Positions 46,873-59,949 of a DNA stretch of 64,000 nucleotides are shown here, one piece after another (position 1 is the first letter of the stretch; each line of letters opens with the position of its first letter). The position numbers and the translations under genes were made by a program. The DNA is taken from the NCBI GenBank assembly GCA_037013495.1, contig CM072810.1, positions 81,948,449 through 82,012,448 of the forward strand, read 5' to 3'. The notes below the pieces were generated by a model. That model was given only the letters and a program-made list of their open reading frames with translations. It was not told the DNA's origin and searched no databases. This DNA is from Hippophae tibetana (taxonomy: Eukaryota > Streptophyta > Magnoliopsida > Rosales > Elaeagnaceae).

Positions 46873-48845
46873 TGATGAGTGCTCAAAAAGCACTAAAATA
46901 ACCATGATTTTATGTACCTTAATTGATTAAAAATACATATATTTATATGTTTTATCATATATTTATATAAATTTGTCTTTTTCGGAATCACGGGTATTTT
47001 TATTGTTTTTCAGGTATTTTGGCTTTAAAACGCAATGTAAAGACTCAAAGAGGAATATTTGAAGCAATACATCACAAATATATCAATAAATAAGTGAGAA
47101 AAGGTCAACAAACATGGAAAAATCGGACGAAATGGGTCGAAAAGGTCAAAAATGTCAAAAAGACGGAAATCGCGCGCCGCAGCCCAGCCGTGCGCGCAGC
47201 CCAGCGCCCAGCCGCGCGCGCCCCAGCGCCCAGCCGCGCGCCGAGCTGCGCGCAGCGCCCCAGCAGCCCCCCTCCGCGCACCCAACGTGTTTTCGCCCCA
47301 TTTTTCACGTGCAGCCGCCCCTGTGACGTCATGCTGACGTCATTGATGACATCAGCAATTCCAATACGCGTTTTTACATTTTTTAATATTTTTTTAACAT
47401 TTTTTTACTCATTTTTTCTCTCCATCCTCACCTATAAATACCCCCCTTCCCTTCACTTCAAATCACACCTTAAAAACACACTTCTCTCTTCTTTCTTTCT
47501 CTCATTTCTTAGTTTTTAGTTTCTCTTAGTTTCTTTCTAAGTTTCTAAGCTTTTCTTAGTTTTTCTCTTAGTTTTTAGTTCAATTCTCTTAGGTTTAGTG
47601 TTCTTCTCTTTTTGAGAGGAACTTGTAATGTTTTTGTAATAATTTAGATTTTTGATTCAATATATGGAAGTGCAAATTCCGCTCGGAGGTTTTCTAGCAA
47701 CGGGAATAGCGTCGAAGTTCTGTAAGGATTTTATTTTCTTTACAGTTATTTTTATGCTTTATTCTTACATGTTATATTCAACTTGTCTGTGGTTAAATTT
47801 AACTATGCTAGCTGATTAGTAAAAATGATGTAATAACGACGTTGTTATGCTTGCGAAATATTAAATAGGCAAAAATCTTTAAAATGAATTGACTTTGTTT
47901 TTATTCAAGATTTTATATTAAGAATGTTAGAGAGAAATATATTATTTTTCATTACAAACTTAAACCCGAAAATTAGATTTTAAGGTTTAGTTATCCGGTC
48001 TAATTTAGAGTAGTGCTCTTTTATTTGTTGGTACAATCGCCCGGTAGTTAGAGTGAAACTCTATTTCAAAAGTTTTTATAAGAATTATTATGTGAAAATG
48101 TATTGACAACATGTTTTCAATAGTGGTTTTAAAACTTGAAAGTTAGTACTCGGATAATTAAATTCTTAAGTTTAATTTGGACACCTTGAATAATGTTTAA
48201 ATTGTCTAACCCCACCAAAGGTGGCATTTAAATGGTTCATTTTCAATCTCTTAGAAAAAGGAATTAATTTAATTAAGCATATTAGTTATCAACCCCACCC
48301 ATACGTGTTAATTGATTTGTTTAGTTAACAAAGAATATCTAACCCCACCAAAGGTGGTATTTATATAAAAAAGAGAGAATCGATAAAATATCAATTTATA
48401 TCTTTAATAACCTAGTTAATATGAGCAAGCATAATTAATTTAGTTATTATATCCATAAATACTCCGCTAATATAAATGATAAAAATTTGCATGAATATTT
48501 ATTGAATCCGTATATATGTTTATTTTTAGATAATTATTTATTGAATTTGTATCTATGTTTATTTTTATGTTATTAGATTATATTTAATTAATCTGTATAT
48601 ATGTTTATTTTATGTTATTAGATTAGGAACACAAAAACCAAACTATCGTGACAGGATGTTTAGGATTTAATTTCGTTTTTAAAAGTTTGAATAATAAATT
48701 AAAAACCACATACATTCCTTCCTTAGATCGACCTTGGGAGTATACTTATCATTTTCTTCGAAATGATTCGTGCACTTGCGAGAGTTTTATAAATATTAAA
48801 ACCAAAGTATTTGCAGGAATCGGCGATGCCGGTTTTCGTTCATCA
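46873..48845 (+). repeat. Athila 3' LTR
   Basis: 1973 bp, 46 bp longer than the 5' LTR: a 9-bp repeat of TCAAAAATG-type sequence near 47150 and a longer GC-rich block (about 47170-47280). Otherwise only a handful of substitutions were noticed. TATA box at about 47429. Confidence 0.95.
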
Positions 48846-48850
48846 ATGAC

Positions 48851-49145
48851 AGCTCAAGCCTGAGTAAGACCAAGCCTAATGGTAGCTCGAGCTCAAGTAT
48901 ATCACGAGCTCATAGGCAGTACGAGTAAACTCGACTTGAATTTCTAACTTATTGTACTTTAAGCTAATTATGCCTTTTTGATACGTAATTATGTATACAC
49001 ATTGTATAACTGACATCTATATCCATAGATGTGTTATAAATAGATGGACCCCTCGTAAGGATACACACATTCAACCATTGCAATAATCTCTCTCTAATAT
49101 CTCTTTATAATATATCGAATCTCAGCATTTTGACGTCCACCATGG
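48851..49145 (+). repeat. older LTR remnant, right part
   Basis: Continuation of 35237-35404 across the Athila insertion. TATA-like GTTATAAATAG at about 49032, then a typical short leader and GACGTCCACCATGG near 49127-49145. No retroelement coding sequence follows. Confidence 0.4.
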
Positions 49146-50478
49146 AGCCCAGAGAAATTTGGCATTGATGCTCAAACTAATTCATGACTAGTAGGTTGGT
49201 CATACCCTGACACGTGTTTGTTTCGTTCATCCCAACTCTTAAACTCAGGATCTATCGTTTAAAGATCAAGACCAGGGTTTGAAACATAGGGAGAGTGAAA
49301 GAAACATGTGTCAGATTATGAATGTTTCACTGTGCACATAAATTGGTGCGAAACATCAACGTTAAAACCCTGGATCCTACGTGTATATCTAGAGATCAAA
49401 AAATTTTGATTCAAACATTAGTTTTATCCTCTCTTTTTTTAGATTGTCTTTGGCATGAGACGAGGATTGGCATTAGACACCGCAGTGATGTCAAGTAAGT
49501 ATTTTTGGGAATTTTGTAGGATCAGAATTGACGAATATGGTGAATACAAATCTCATTCATTCATCACCAAAAATTAAACAAATGATGAATATCAAATAAA
49601 ATATAAATGAACATTATATATTTATAAAAAATACAAATGATGAAGTTATAAAGAGCATTATTGTTAATACTCCATAAATAATGTTATGCTTTGCCAGCTA
49701 ATGGTCGAATAAATCTAAAACTATTACACCAAACACAAATAAGTGTGTCAGAGCATCCACTGGCCTTTTTATTACTTTGTACCTGACAAGAAGAAGATAG
49801 CTTAACAAACAAACTAACAAATAATAATCGTAGGTGTCACTCTCAGATCTAAGTTTTTCAATTAATTAAATTTAAGAATTTTCACATGCTTTCATTTTTT
49901 TTAATTAATTTCTTTAAATAACCCACAAGCTAGACATCACATTACGATGTCAATTCTTATAGTTTGTGTCAATTTAGGTTACTTTAAATTAGTTAAATTA
50001 AAATTAATTAAAATTTATTTTAAATTGAATTTAATTAAAATGTTACATAGAATCCAAATCAAACATAAAAAAAATTAATCAAAACTAATATGAATAGTTA
50101 ATTGTAAGTTTTTTATAAATCTAAAAATCTTTTAATGATATTAAAACTCATTAAAAAAATATTATATCATTATTCAAATATTAAGATTAAAATAATTTAT
50201 AACACATTTTAAATTTTACTAATTTTAAGCTATAACATCATAAAATTATAATATTTTTAACTTATCTTGGTTTAATGGATCAATTCGTACAAATTTAAAT
50301 ATTTTTCAAACTATTTGAATCAACTCGAATTTAATTTTAATTACATAAGATTAAATTTTTTTAATTTAAATTACATTTTATCAATCAAAATATTAAACAA
50401 ATATTTACAACTAAATCAAATGAATTACTCAATATTACAAACTCACTCGTTACCAAATGCCTATTTAACGTCTCCCTG
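49146..50478. other. intergenic sequence upstream of the AGP gene
   Basis: No gene. An imperfect inverted repeat (CTGACACGTGTTTGTTTC 49207-49224 and its complement 49297-49314, 16 of 18 paired) contains an ACGTG core. The rest is AT-rich, and the last kilobase should hold the AGP promoter. Confidence 0.55.
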
Positions 50479-50494
50479 TATATATATATATATA
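50479..50494 (+). promoter_or_regulatory. TATA region of the AGP gene
   Basis: A TATATATATATATATA run about 90-100 bp before the start codon, in the right place for a TATA box with a ~60-nt leader. Confidence 0.55.
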
Positions 50495-50581
50495 AGCTCG
50501 ATCACACACCCGTTCTCCCAACTAACACGATAATATTGATCCATATAGATACGTAAGTGTAACACACTTCACTCAACCACG

Positions 50582-52070
50582 ATGTCCGGAAAATCTATAC
50601 TACTGCTGACAGGCGTTCTTTGCATTGTCATTGCCGGAGTCGTAGGCCAATCTCCGACAACATCTCCTCCATCAAACAACAACAACAACAACCAAGCTCC
50701 ATCAGCCAACAATAACAACAATCAAGCTCCACCCAACAACAACAACAACAACCAATCCCCGCCGAACAACAACAACAACAACCAGTCTCCGCCAAGCAAC
50801 AAAAACAACCAGTCCCCGCCAAGCAACAACAACAACCAGTCCCCACCAAACAACAACAACAACCAAGCACCACCAGCCAACAACAATAACCAATCTCCAC
50901 CAAGTAACAACAACAACAATCAATCTCCACCAAGTAATAACAACAATAATCAGGCTCCTCCCGCCAACAATAATAACCAAGCTCCACCCAACAACAACAA
51001 TCAAGCTCCACCAGCCAATAACAACAACCAATCTCCTCCTTCAAACCAAGCCCCACCTAGCAACAACAACAATCAAGCTCCACCCACAACATCACAACCA
51101 CCAGCCAACACTCAATCACCACCAACTCCAACACAAGCTCCACCAACTAACAATAATCCTCCACCTTCAAACACTCCTCCTCCAGCTTCAACTTCTCCAC
51201 CACCTACAGTCACTAATTCCCCACCACCATCCACAACTCCTCCGTCACCTGCAGTCTCCTCTCCCACTTCCACACCTCCTTCTTCCTCACCCACCTCTGT
51301 CCCGGCTGTTGCACCGAGTACCACACCTCTCAAATCTCCTTCTACATCTCCATCTCCATCTCCAAGGGCTCTTAGCCCCAATAATAGCCCTCTTGGAGCC
51401 CCTACCCCAACCCTCTCAACTCTCTCTCCATCTGGGTCTGATCAGGTATCTACCTACTTTACATTTACATACATCAGATATCTTCATATAGACCTTCATT
51501 TACATCTACGTACCTACTTTCACTAATTTAATTCTTCTTCATATTTTGAAAATTAATATACCAACATTTTTTTCCTGAAAAAAAATGTTGGTAAATACTT
51601 TAATTTTCAGATATTGTAAATAGATCAATGTCGTAACACTAATACTAAGTTGAAAGATCTGGTGTTTTTGGTTACTTTAATTTTTTTATTAAAATATTGT
51701 TTTTAAATTAATATTTTAATATATAAAATATTAAAATAATATAATTTATTATTAATTGATATTTTTTAAAAATTAAAAGATTAAATTACATCATTTATTA
51801 ACTAAAATATCAAATAATATAAAATTGTCAAAAAAAAAAAACCCTCAAGTTCAACAACTGAACAGAACACACATAAAATTTATATAAGTGAAAGTTACTA
51901 ATTCATGTTTAATAACAGTAATATTAATTATTTATATGGTTAGACAGTTATGTTAGGCAATTATTAAATGAACCTTGTTGGTTGCACCCAATTTTTCATT
52001 GCAGAGTGGAGCAGAGAAGATGGTTGGAAGCTTGTCGCTTTGTTGTGCTTTCCTCTGGTTCATGCTATAG
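50582..52070 (+). CDS. GPI-anchored arabinogalactan-protein-like, Asn/Pro-rich; two exons
   Basis: Exon 1 50582-51445 (288 codons), intron 51446-52004 (GT...AG, phase 0), exon 2 52005-52070; 309 residues. Residues 1-22 form a signal peptide (LLLTGVLCIVIAGVVG) with mature Gln next. Residues ~30-165 are repeats of (A/S)PP(A/S/N) joined by N4-6-Q; residues ~166-280 are the Pro/Ser/Thr/Ala-rich part usual for classical AGPs, where Pro is hydroxylated and glycosylated. Exon 2 encodes SGAEK then a hydrophobic tail (LSLCCAFLWFML), a GPI-anchor signal; a short last exon for the tail fits this family. The protein would sit on the outer plasma membrane or in the wall. The long Asn/Gln spacers are unusual. 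If the intron were read through, the protein would lose its anchor (stop at 51524). The Cys-rich minus-strand frames here are shadows. Confidence 0.85.
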
Positions 52071-52082
52071 ATCACATGATAT

Positions 52083-53121
52083 ACTGATCTCTTCTTCTTC
52101 TTCTTCTTCTTCTTCTTCTTCTTCTTCTTCTTCTTCTTTTCTGTCTACATTAGAAAATTAATAATAAAAAAAAATATTTTAGTGTATTTCCCATTTGTTT
52201 TTAATTTTTTCTGGGACTCATGTATTGATGGGTCTATATTTCTTTTTGTATTTGGACTACATATCTAATATACATTCGGTTCAAATCTTTGGGCAGATTA
52301 TGCGCTGAAAATAATTACTTTGTACTTAACTTGTTATTTTTAAATTTTTTTAAGTTCTACGACATATTTAAAATATAAAAAATATATTTTAAGCTTTTAA
52401 ATTAATTATCAAAGGAAATTCATTATGAAACACATGTTTTTTAACCAATTTTAGAGATTCATTGTTCTAAAACCGTTAGATGCAATAGAAAATAAATGTG
52501 ATAACTATCCTTAATTAATCTCTTTAATGTTTGAAAATGTATCTAAAGTGTGTATAAAGTTTTTAAGACAATATTAAACTCGTATATGTTAGAAAAGCAC
52601 ACTTCTTAATATTATAAAAGTATTTTTATTTAAAGCTGTTAGTTTAAATATTTTTCAAAATTTTAAATAAAATATAAAGTACAAGATATATCATTATTTT
52701 AAAATATGATATCATTTTTATCTAAAATTATTTTAGGTGTCATTTAGAATTTTATATATAATATAAATTATTATCATTACTAGTAAAACACATGTATCTT
52801 TATATTTTAAAAAAAAATCTTTATTGAATTATATAACACATTCAAAATTTATATGATACAATGATAATTAATTAAATAAATAAAATTAATCATAAGTTTT
52901 TAAGTTAATTAGAACATAATATAAAATTAATCATAAGTTTTTAAGTTAATTAGAACATAATATAAAATTACATATGATAAATATCTATATCAATGAAGTA
53001 AATTGTTTAATATTACAGAAGTAGCTTTTTTAAGTTAAGATGCTTACCTTTTCTTCAAAATATAAAATAAAATATAAATAATAAGATATGTAGTTATTTT
53101 AAAATATAATTTCATTTTTGT
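52083..53121 (+). repeat. AGP downstream region, duplicate copy 1
   Basis: Direct repeat of 62143-63094 starting in the CTT tract, with shared landmarks such as GTATTGATGGGTCTATAT and TACATTCGGTTCAAATCTTT. It contains the probable AGP 3' UTR. An internal ~40-bp tandem repeat (around 52890-52970) is single in copy 2. The homology ends where the CACTA sequence starts at about 53122. Confidence 0.9.
52088..52138 (+). repeat. (CTT)n microsatellite in the AGP 3' UTR
   Basis: About 16 CTT/TTC units start 18 bp after the stop codon. The CACTA element was originally inserted in this tract, since the right CACTA end at 62142 is followed by TCTCTTCTTCTTC. Confidence 0.9.
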
Positions 53122-53952
53122 TCACTCTTTCTTATTTTTCAGTCACCTCTAACCACTAATTTTGACGTCATTTAGTGAGTTTTCTTTCTTTTCAATTTCT
53201 CTTCTAGATCACCTATTTTTTTAGCGAAATATTCAAATTTTTTATATATCATTTTTCTCACTTACAAAACACAATTTTTTCTTTATTTTTTTTTCATTTT
53301 GTCATTTCATTTACTCTTATAAGTATTTATATGAATTATTTTATACTTATTATTCATATTTCTTTATTTTTTGTATATGTGTTATTATTTATGTGTATAA
53401 ATTTTTGTATTAAGTACGTTTTGTATTATGTATGTTATTATTTTTATTATATATGTTTTATATAAATTTTCATAATAAATTAAATAATTCTGTGATATAT
53501 TCGTAATAAATTTATATATTTATATGTCTAACCTTTTTTATATCATTCTATTAAAAATGATTGTGATTTAAGATTGGTTTTTAATTTATTTATTTTTGTT
53601 AATATGAAATGGGAAATACATGATTCAAAAATATGATGCTCATTAAAAATTTAAGTTTGAAGTAGTGTAGTAATTTAAAAAAATATTAATCATCACAAAA
53701 TTGTTATATAAATTTTGTTTTATATATTTTAAATTTGAAATCAACTCAAATAATGTGTAATATTATTAATTACAATCAATCTAATCATATAATTATATTT
53801 ATGTGTATATATTTGTTATATTTGGTTTTTATGTATTTATTTTTATATGATGTTTTGATAGACATTCTAATAATTAGGGAATTCATATATAATAATATCT
53901 TAAATATATTAGTTGGATACATATTTAATATGCTTAATGTCATTAATAAAAA

Positions 53953-56900
53953 ATGGACAAATCTTGGATGTCAAAGTGTAGAATTTAGCAGGACTATATT
54001 TCTAGAGTTGAAAGTTTCTTGGAATTTGCTTGTAGAAATAGTAATAATGAAATTAATATAATTCGATACCTATGTATTAAATGTAAAAATGAGCGATTTC
54101 ATGATATTGACGAGGTTAAGTATCACCTTATCCGCAGTGGTATTCTTTGGAGTTATAAATGTTGGTATTATCATGGAAAAAATATTGATAATACTCATGG
54201 GGAATATATAAATAAAAATGTGAGTGGATTATATACATCTTATCATAATGTACAGATAGAAAATATGTTTCATGGTGTTGAAGATGAACTACATGAGGAT
54301 GATCCCAAAACCTTTAAAAAACTTCTAGAAGATGCCGAAAAACCGTTGTATCAGAATGCAAGAAATATACTAAAATGTCAGGATTGGTTCGTTTGTACAA
54401 TGTGAAGGCAAAAAATGATTTTTCTGACAAAGGATTCACAGAATTACTAAATGTATTAATAGATATGTTTCTTGAGGTTATTGAATTTCCATTTTCAATG
54501 TATAAAGTGAAGAAATCTCTTAGTCGATTAGACATGGAATATCATAAGATTCATGTTTGTCCAAATGGTTGCATTCTTTATAGAAAAGAATATATAAGAC
54601 ATTAGATGATTGTCTGATGTGTAAATAATCAAGATGGAAGCATGCTACAAATGAGACAACACCTAAGAAAGGCATGCCCGCAAAGGTTCTTTGGTACTTT
54701 CCTCTGATTCCTCACTTTCAATGGTTGTTTAAAAGTAAAGAGACATCAAAGATGTTGACTTGGAATTTAAATAATCAATCTGATGATAGGGTGCTACGTC
54801 ATCCTTCAAATTTTCCAAATTGGAAAGTAGTAGATAATTTATCCCCTCAATTTGCATATGATCTGCACAATCTTTGTCTTGCCATTATTGTTGAAGAAAT
54901 TAATCCACACAGTTCCGTTAGTAGTGGATATATCTATTGGCCAATAATTATGGTAACATACAACCTTCCTCCCTGATTGTGTATGAAAAGAAAATTCAAT
55001 ATATTAACATTATTGATGTATATTTGCAACCTCTGATAGATGATTTAAAGATGTTGTGGAATGATGGTGTAAATGTTTACGATGCACATAAATAAGAACA
55101 CTTTAACTTAAAAAGGGTCCTTTTATGGATAATTAATGATTTTCCTACCTATTGGAACTTATCAGGACATGCAACAAAATGTTTTATGGGATGCCCTATT
55201 TGTAGTGATGGCACTTCTACAACTATCTTATTCAGGGACGAAATATGTCTTATAAAAGACATAGAAGATTTTTTCCATTTGGACACAAGTTTAGATACCA
55301 AAATAAACCGTTCGATGGTGAAGAAGATCATAATCCTGCACCAAGACCTTTGGGAGGTGTTGAGATATTAAGGCAATTGAATAGTATGACATTCAAATGA
55401 TTTTAAAAGATGAAAAAAACAATACTCACTAATGAAGGGAAAAGAAAGAGGTCAACTAATAAAAGTGGTGAAAAGGAAAATGTTACTGAATCAGTAGATC
55501 ATGGTTGTTGGAATAAAAAATAAATATTTTGGGAATTACTTTATTGGAAAGACCTACAAATTTTTCACATCTTAGATGTCATGCACATTGAGAAAAATGC
55601 ATGTGAGAACTTGATTGGTACATTACTTATTATACCTGGAAAAATGAAGGATGGAATTAAAGCAAGACTGTATTTAAAGAAACTAGGTATACGACCTAAA
55701 TTGGCACCAAGGGTGGAAAATGACAAGAATCGAACATACTTGCCACCAATATCATATACAATGCCAACAAAAGAAAATGATGTGTTTTGTAAATGTTTAA
55801 CAGGTGTGAAAGTTCCCGATGGTTACTCATCCAACTTAAGAAATTTTGTGTCTATCACTGATAAGAAATTTTATGGATTGAAATCACATGATTGTCATAT
55901 CTTAATACAATAGTTATTACCAGTTGCTATTAGATCAATTATTTCAAAACATATTCGATTATCAATAATTTGTCTTTGTTCATTCTTCAATACAATATGC
56001 AAGAAATCTATATCAATTAGAGAGTTAAACTCTTTACAGAAAGATGTTGTAGAGAATTTGTGTCTAATTGGAAAATATTTTCCTCCTTTTTTTTCGATAT
56101 AATGATTCACTTATGTGTTCATTTAGTTTGAGAGGTTCAATTATGTGGTCCTACTTACTTAAGGTGGATGTATCCTTTTAAGAGATACATGCAAGTCCTT
56201 AAAGGATATGTAAATAATAGAAATCGTCTGGAAGGATGCATGGTGGAACGTTACATTGTTGAAAAGGCTATTGAGTTTTGTTCTAAATACTTTAGTGGTT
56301 GCACTAAAATTGGGAATCCTATGAACAAGTTGTTCTTAGAACGTCACATGATCCAAGTAGGTAACTCTATATTTGGTGGAAGTAATAAATTGTTTATTGA
56401 TCTCACTCGATGAGAAAAAACACACCGAATCATTTTGGTAAATAATAATGAGGCACAACCGTATATAGAGTAAGTAATGACAGGTTCAACATTTTCATTT
56501 AAAATAAAATTATTTTTTATTTAACTATTAATGATATCTAATTGATATATCTTTAATAAAATTACAAAATGCATTTAAACTTATTGAAGATCAATCCTCA
56601 TTATAAAAAAGAGAGGAGAAAAATGGTTGTATGATAAACATAAGCGAGATCTTATTAATTGGTTTTGCAACCATGTAAGTGTCACATACAAGAATTCATT
56701 AGTACTTCTATATAATGTTTTAAAACTTTGTTTTAAATACATTTCATGTTTTTATATGCATAGATTTGAGTTGAACTCAACAAATCCAATTATAAAATAA
56801 CAGAAAGTTTAGAATGGCTTGCACATGGTCCAAAATTTGATGTTAAATCATATTCTAGTTTCACAATTAATGGATCGAGGTTTACGACTCAAGCAAGAGA

Positions 56901-57278
56901 AAAAGTCCGAGTAAATCAGAATAGTGGTGTGAAGATAGTTGCACAAACTATGCAATTTTCCAATTCAAAAGATGGTAATCTTGTACTTTCTGATAAAACA
57001 TATTATGGTATAATTCAAGAAATTTGAGAACTCGATTATACGGTCTTCCATGAAACAATATTCTTGTGTGATTGGGTCAAAGATGATATCAATGTTGGAT
57101 GTAAAATAAATTATTTTAGATTTACCCTTGTAAATTTATCCAAGATAAGTCACATTAATGATATTTTCATGTTAGCACTTCATGCAAACCAAGTATTTTA
57201 CGTGAGCGATCAAATTGACACAAGAAGGTCTGTTGTGTTAACGCCTCCACAAAAGAGTTCTACCATTGTGATGCCTTA
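53953..57278 (+). pseudogene. Tnp2-like CACTA transposase, full span, broken
   Basis: ATG 53953 (MDKSWMSKCRI) with an early TAG at 53986 (Glu in the 3.4-kb copy). Transposase-associated domain to 54400, frameshifts near 54360 and 54600, Tnp2 core from 54674 (MPAKVLWYFPLIP), central region 55186-55371 and 55581-55913 (MHIEKNACENLIGTLL, VPDGYSSN), DUF4218-like block 56168-56413 (MYPFKRYMQVLKGYV) and C-terminal DUF4216-like block 56820-57278 (YYGIIQE, FTLVNL, QVFYVSD). AT-rich gaps (for example 56460-56800) look like introns. The enzyme would cut at CACTA ends; this copy cannot. Confidence 0.85.
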
Positions 57279-57539
57279 AAAGATGATAATATGCTTGATA
57301 CATTATCCAATATTAGTCATTTCTCAAACAAATTGCCTAATGTATGTGATGATCTAGTTGATGACGATAATTCTTCGTCATAGACTCGAAGTGATTTTGA
57401 AGGAACATATATATACGATCAACAACCTAATTAAACATAATGTATATTCTATATTATTCTAATAACTCTTGCATGTTTATATGTTTGGACTTAAAATTTT
57501 CAATTAATTTTTATTTCATCATTGTTTGCATATATTTCA

Positions 57540-59450
57540 TGGATCCTAGGGTACTAGAGCTTGTAGATCCAAATGATCCATTAAGGCATTTGAAAAAAAA
57601 GGGTTGGCAAATATACTTGATGCTCCACTTAACCCAGATGATAGAGTACTTGTTCAATTTTATGCTACTTGTAATCCATTAGGGAAAAATGGCCAACAAT
57701 TGAAATCTTCTATTGGTAGACTTGTGAAGTCAAGTATACCAATCAATATAAATGATTGGACTAAGGTTGACGATGTTGAAAAGTTCAAAATATGAAAAAC
57801 CATTTATGTAAGTCTCTTTTATTTTATAACTAATTACATATATTATATATTCTTTGTATTATATCTCATCTAAAATGTGTGTTTTTACAGAATCATTTTA
57901 AAGTCCTTGACACTTGGATGAGCAAGTGTTATAAGATTGCAAATAAGGCATGGAAGTAATACAAAACTTCTAAATTGGCCAGAAAATATGTGTTTTCATA
58001 TTTGGAACCACTTGATGAAGTAGAACTATACAAAATCCTTGAAGAACACCCCTGGATTGAACCCCAAGTATGGAAAGACTTCGTGGATTATAGACGTACA
58101 GATGAATTTTAAATTATTAGGGAAGAACATCAGAATCTATAAAATGTAGAATATTCCTTCTAACCGTACTGAGAGGTCTTCAAATCCTGAAGTTAGACAA
58201 AGAATGGTATTATTAAGTTATTAATTTATAAATATTTTTATATTTATTTTCCTTAAATTTAAGTTGATGTCATGGTTAATAAATTTATTTAATTTATGTA
58301 GGAAGCTGAACTGGGTAGACCAGTTACCTGATTTGAATTATATATAGAAACAAAAACCCCAAAAACGAAGAAGTCAAGACCAATGACTAAACGAGGAGAA
58401 GAACAACTAAATAAGTTGGTTAGTAATTTAACTCAATACAAAGTCCTTATGATTTTTTGCTAATTGATGTAATAATGTATGATATGTTTGTTTGCTTTAT
58501 TATTTGTACAGAGTTGTTCAAGAACAAATAGCCAAGGGTGAAATAATCAAATAGCCAGGGATAGATGCTATATATCATGAATTTGGACATGAGCATCCAG
58601 GTCGTGTTAGGAGAGGAAGCCAATATGATAGTTATATTGAGTTTTTTAACATTCCAAAACAAAAACCTCAGATGGTCAGTAAGAAGAAGTACGGAAAAAT
58701 TGAAGAAGAATTTAGCTTCTTTAATGCCTCAGTGTTAAGTGAGATTGCAACTTTAAAGGAGTATCAATCACAACACATGTTTGGCATGGTAACATACTAC
58801 AATCAAGACATGCCCTATTGGCAAGGCATGCAACCATCCATGTCAATCATGCCACCATCCATGACAGACATGCCATCCATGCAATCTCATGGTGCCTAAC
58901 CTATATCCTGTATGGGATATAGTCATCCTATTGGTCCTCATTTTATGCTAGGAATGCAGATACAATCAGGTAGTGGTTCAATATCTCCAATGAAATCTGT
59001 GCATTCTTACCATGTATCACATCATGATGAATGTTTTGATGAGAATGTCCTTCCAATAGCTACCTCATATAAGAGTCCTCCTCTATTTGATGAATCATTT
59101 GTCGTAAGATTTAAATTTTATGTAGATAGTCTATTTTTTATTATATATTATATTTTTATATATAACACTTAAATTTTTTACAAAGTATGAAATGTTTGTT
59201 GAAACATCTATCATCAACGGACTATGTTTCTATTGGAACGGTACAACAATTGAGCTATGATCGAATGATTCATAATCAATATTTTTCAAATTATTGGTGA
59301 ATAGTAATTGATCAATCATTGCTCTGTGATTGTCCACTACCTGTGCCTTCTGATGCTACCACAGTCCAAGAAACGGTTAGACAATATGTGGTTTGGCCGT
59401 CGAGTCAAGTTGTGATAAATTTTGACATGGTACTATTTTTTTACTTAAGA
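57540..59450 (+). pseudogene. CACTA second gene (plant transposase/DNA-binding type), broken
   Basis: Probable exons: 57540-57795 (frame slip; NPDDRVLVQFYATCNPLG), 57893-58140 (MSKCYKIANKAWK, then FSYLEPLDEVELYK), 58303-58425, 58512-58899 (HPGRVRRGS; Met/Pro-rich tail) and up to 59430 (LPVPSDATTVQETVRQYV, a block found in plant Ulp1-associated CACTA proteins). This resembles the second, TnpA-like or Ptta-type protein of plant CACTA elements, thought to bind subterminal repeats. Stops and frame changes break it. It may have formed one gene with the following Ulp1 region. Confidence 0.6.
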
Positions 59451-59949
59451 TAACACTTTTTTTACTACTTCTATTATATTATTATTATTTTATTATTACT
59501 AACATATATAATACCTCTTCTTTAGTCTATTGTACCAGAGTTAATAAGTGCGACACATTTAAGAAATACAAAGCAAGTATTTCATAGTAAATCTATGTCT
59601 AGTGGGCAATCATCGAGCACTAAGTCATTCAAGAAGAAGCCATGGAAAAAGTATAATTATGATTAAGCTATAAACTTTAGCAGAAATCTTGACACTTTGA
59701 TGACTATTATTTCAAGCAAGTCTAGCATAAATAATGGATGGACTATGCCATTTCCTAGAGAAATTTGTGGTGTAGAATTGTCCAAACATATATATCGATC
59801 GAGTGCATATTGTAGTTGTTTGAATAGAAAATAATCGATTTAAGTATAATTCAAGTATGGACAAGGTGAGTCCTCAATCAGTAAATAACTTTTATTTATG
59901 TAGAACATATATAATTATATTTATATTATCTAATTATGTATATATATTT

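Larger units (their letters stand above)
35405..48845 (+). mobile_element. Athila-type Ty3/gypsy retrotransposon, full length, young
   Basis: 13,441 bp with LTRs 35405-37331 and 46873-48845, flanked by a perfect 5-bp duplication ATGAC (35400-35404, 48846-48850). The tRNA-Asp-type primer site, gag and protease style, and a long non-coding 3' region support Athila/Tat. By eye the LTRs differ by under ten substitutions plus indels in a GC-rich block, so insertion is recent. Gene order is leader, gag copy 1, hairpin cassette, gag copy 2-protease-RT-RNase H-integrase, hairpin cassette, 1.9-kb 3' region, polypurine tract. No env-like frame is open. Three in-frame stops in pol make this copy non-autonomous. 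Confidence 0.97.

Noticed and set aside
50628..51056. Cys-rich minus-strand open frames opposite the AGP repeats
   Set aside because: They are mirror frames of the Asn-Asn-Gln/Pro-Pro repeats (GTT/TTG runs), with no start context, domain or independent codon signal.
52088..52138. CTT tract as a functional polypyrimidine element
   Set aside because: A simple microsatellite in the 3' UTR; it matters here only as the CACTA insertion site.
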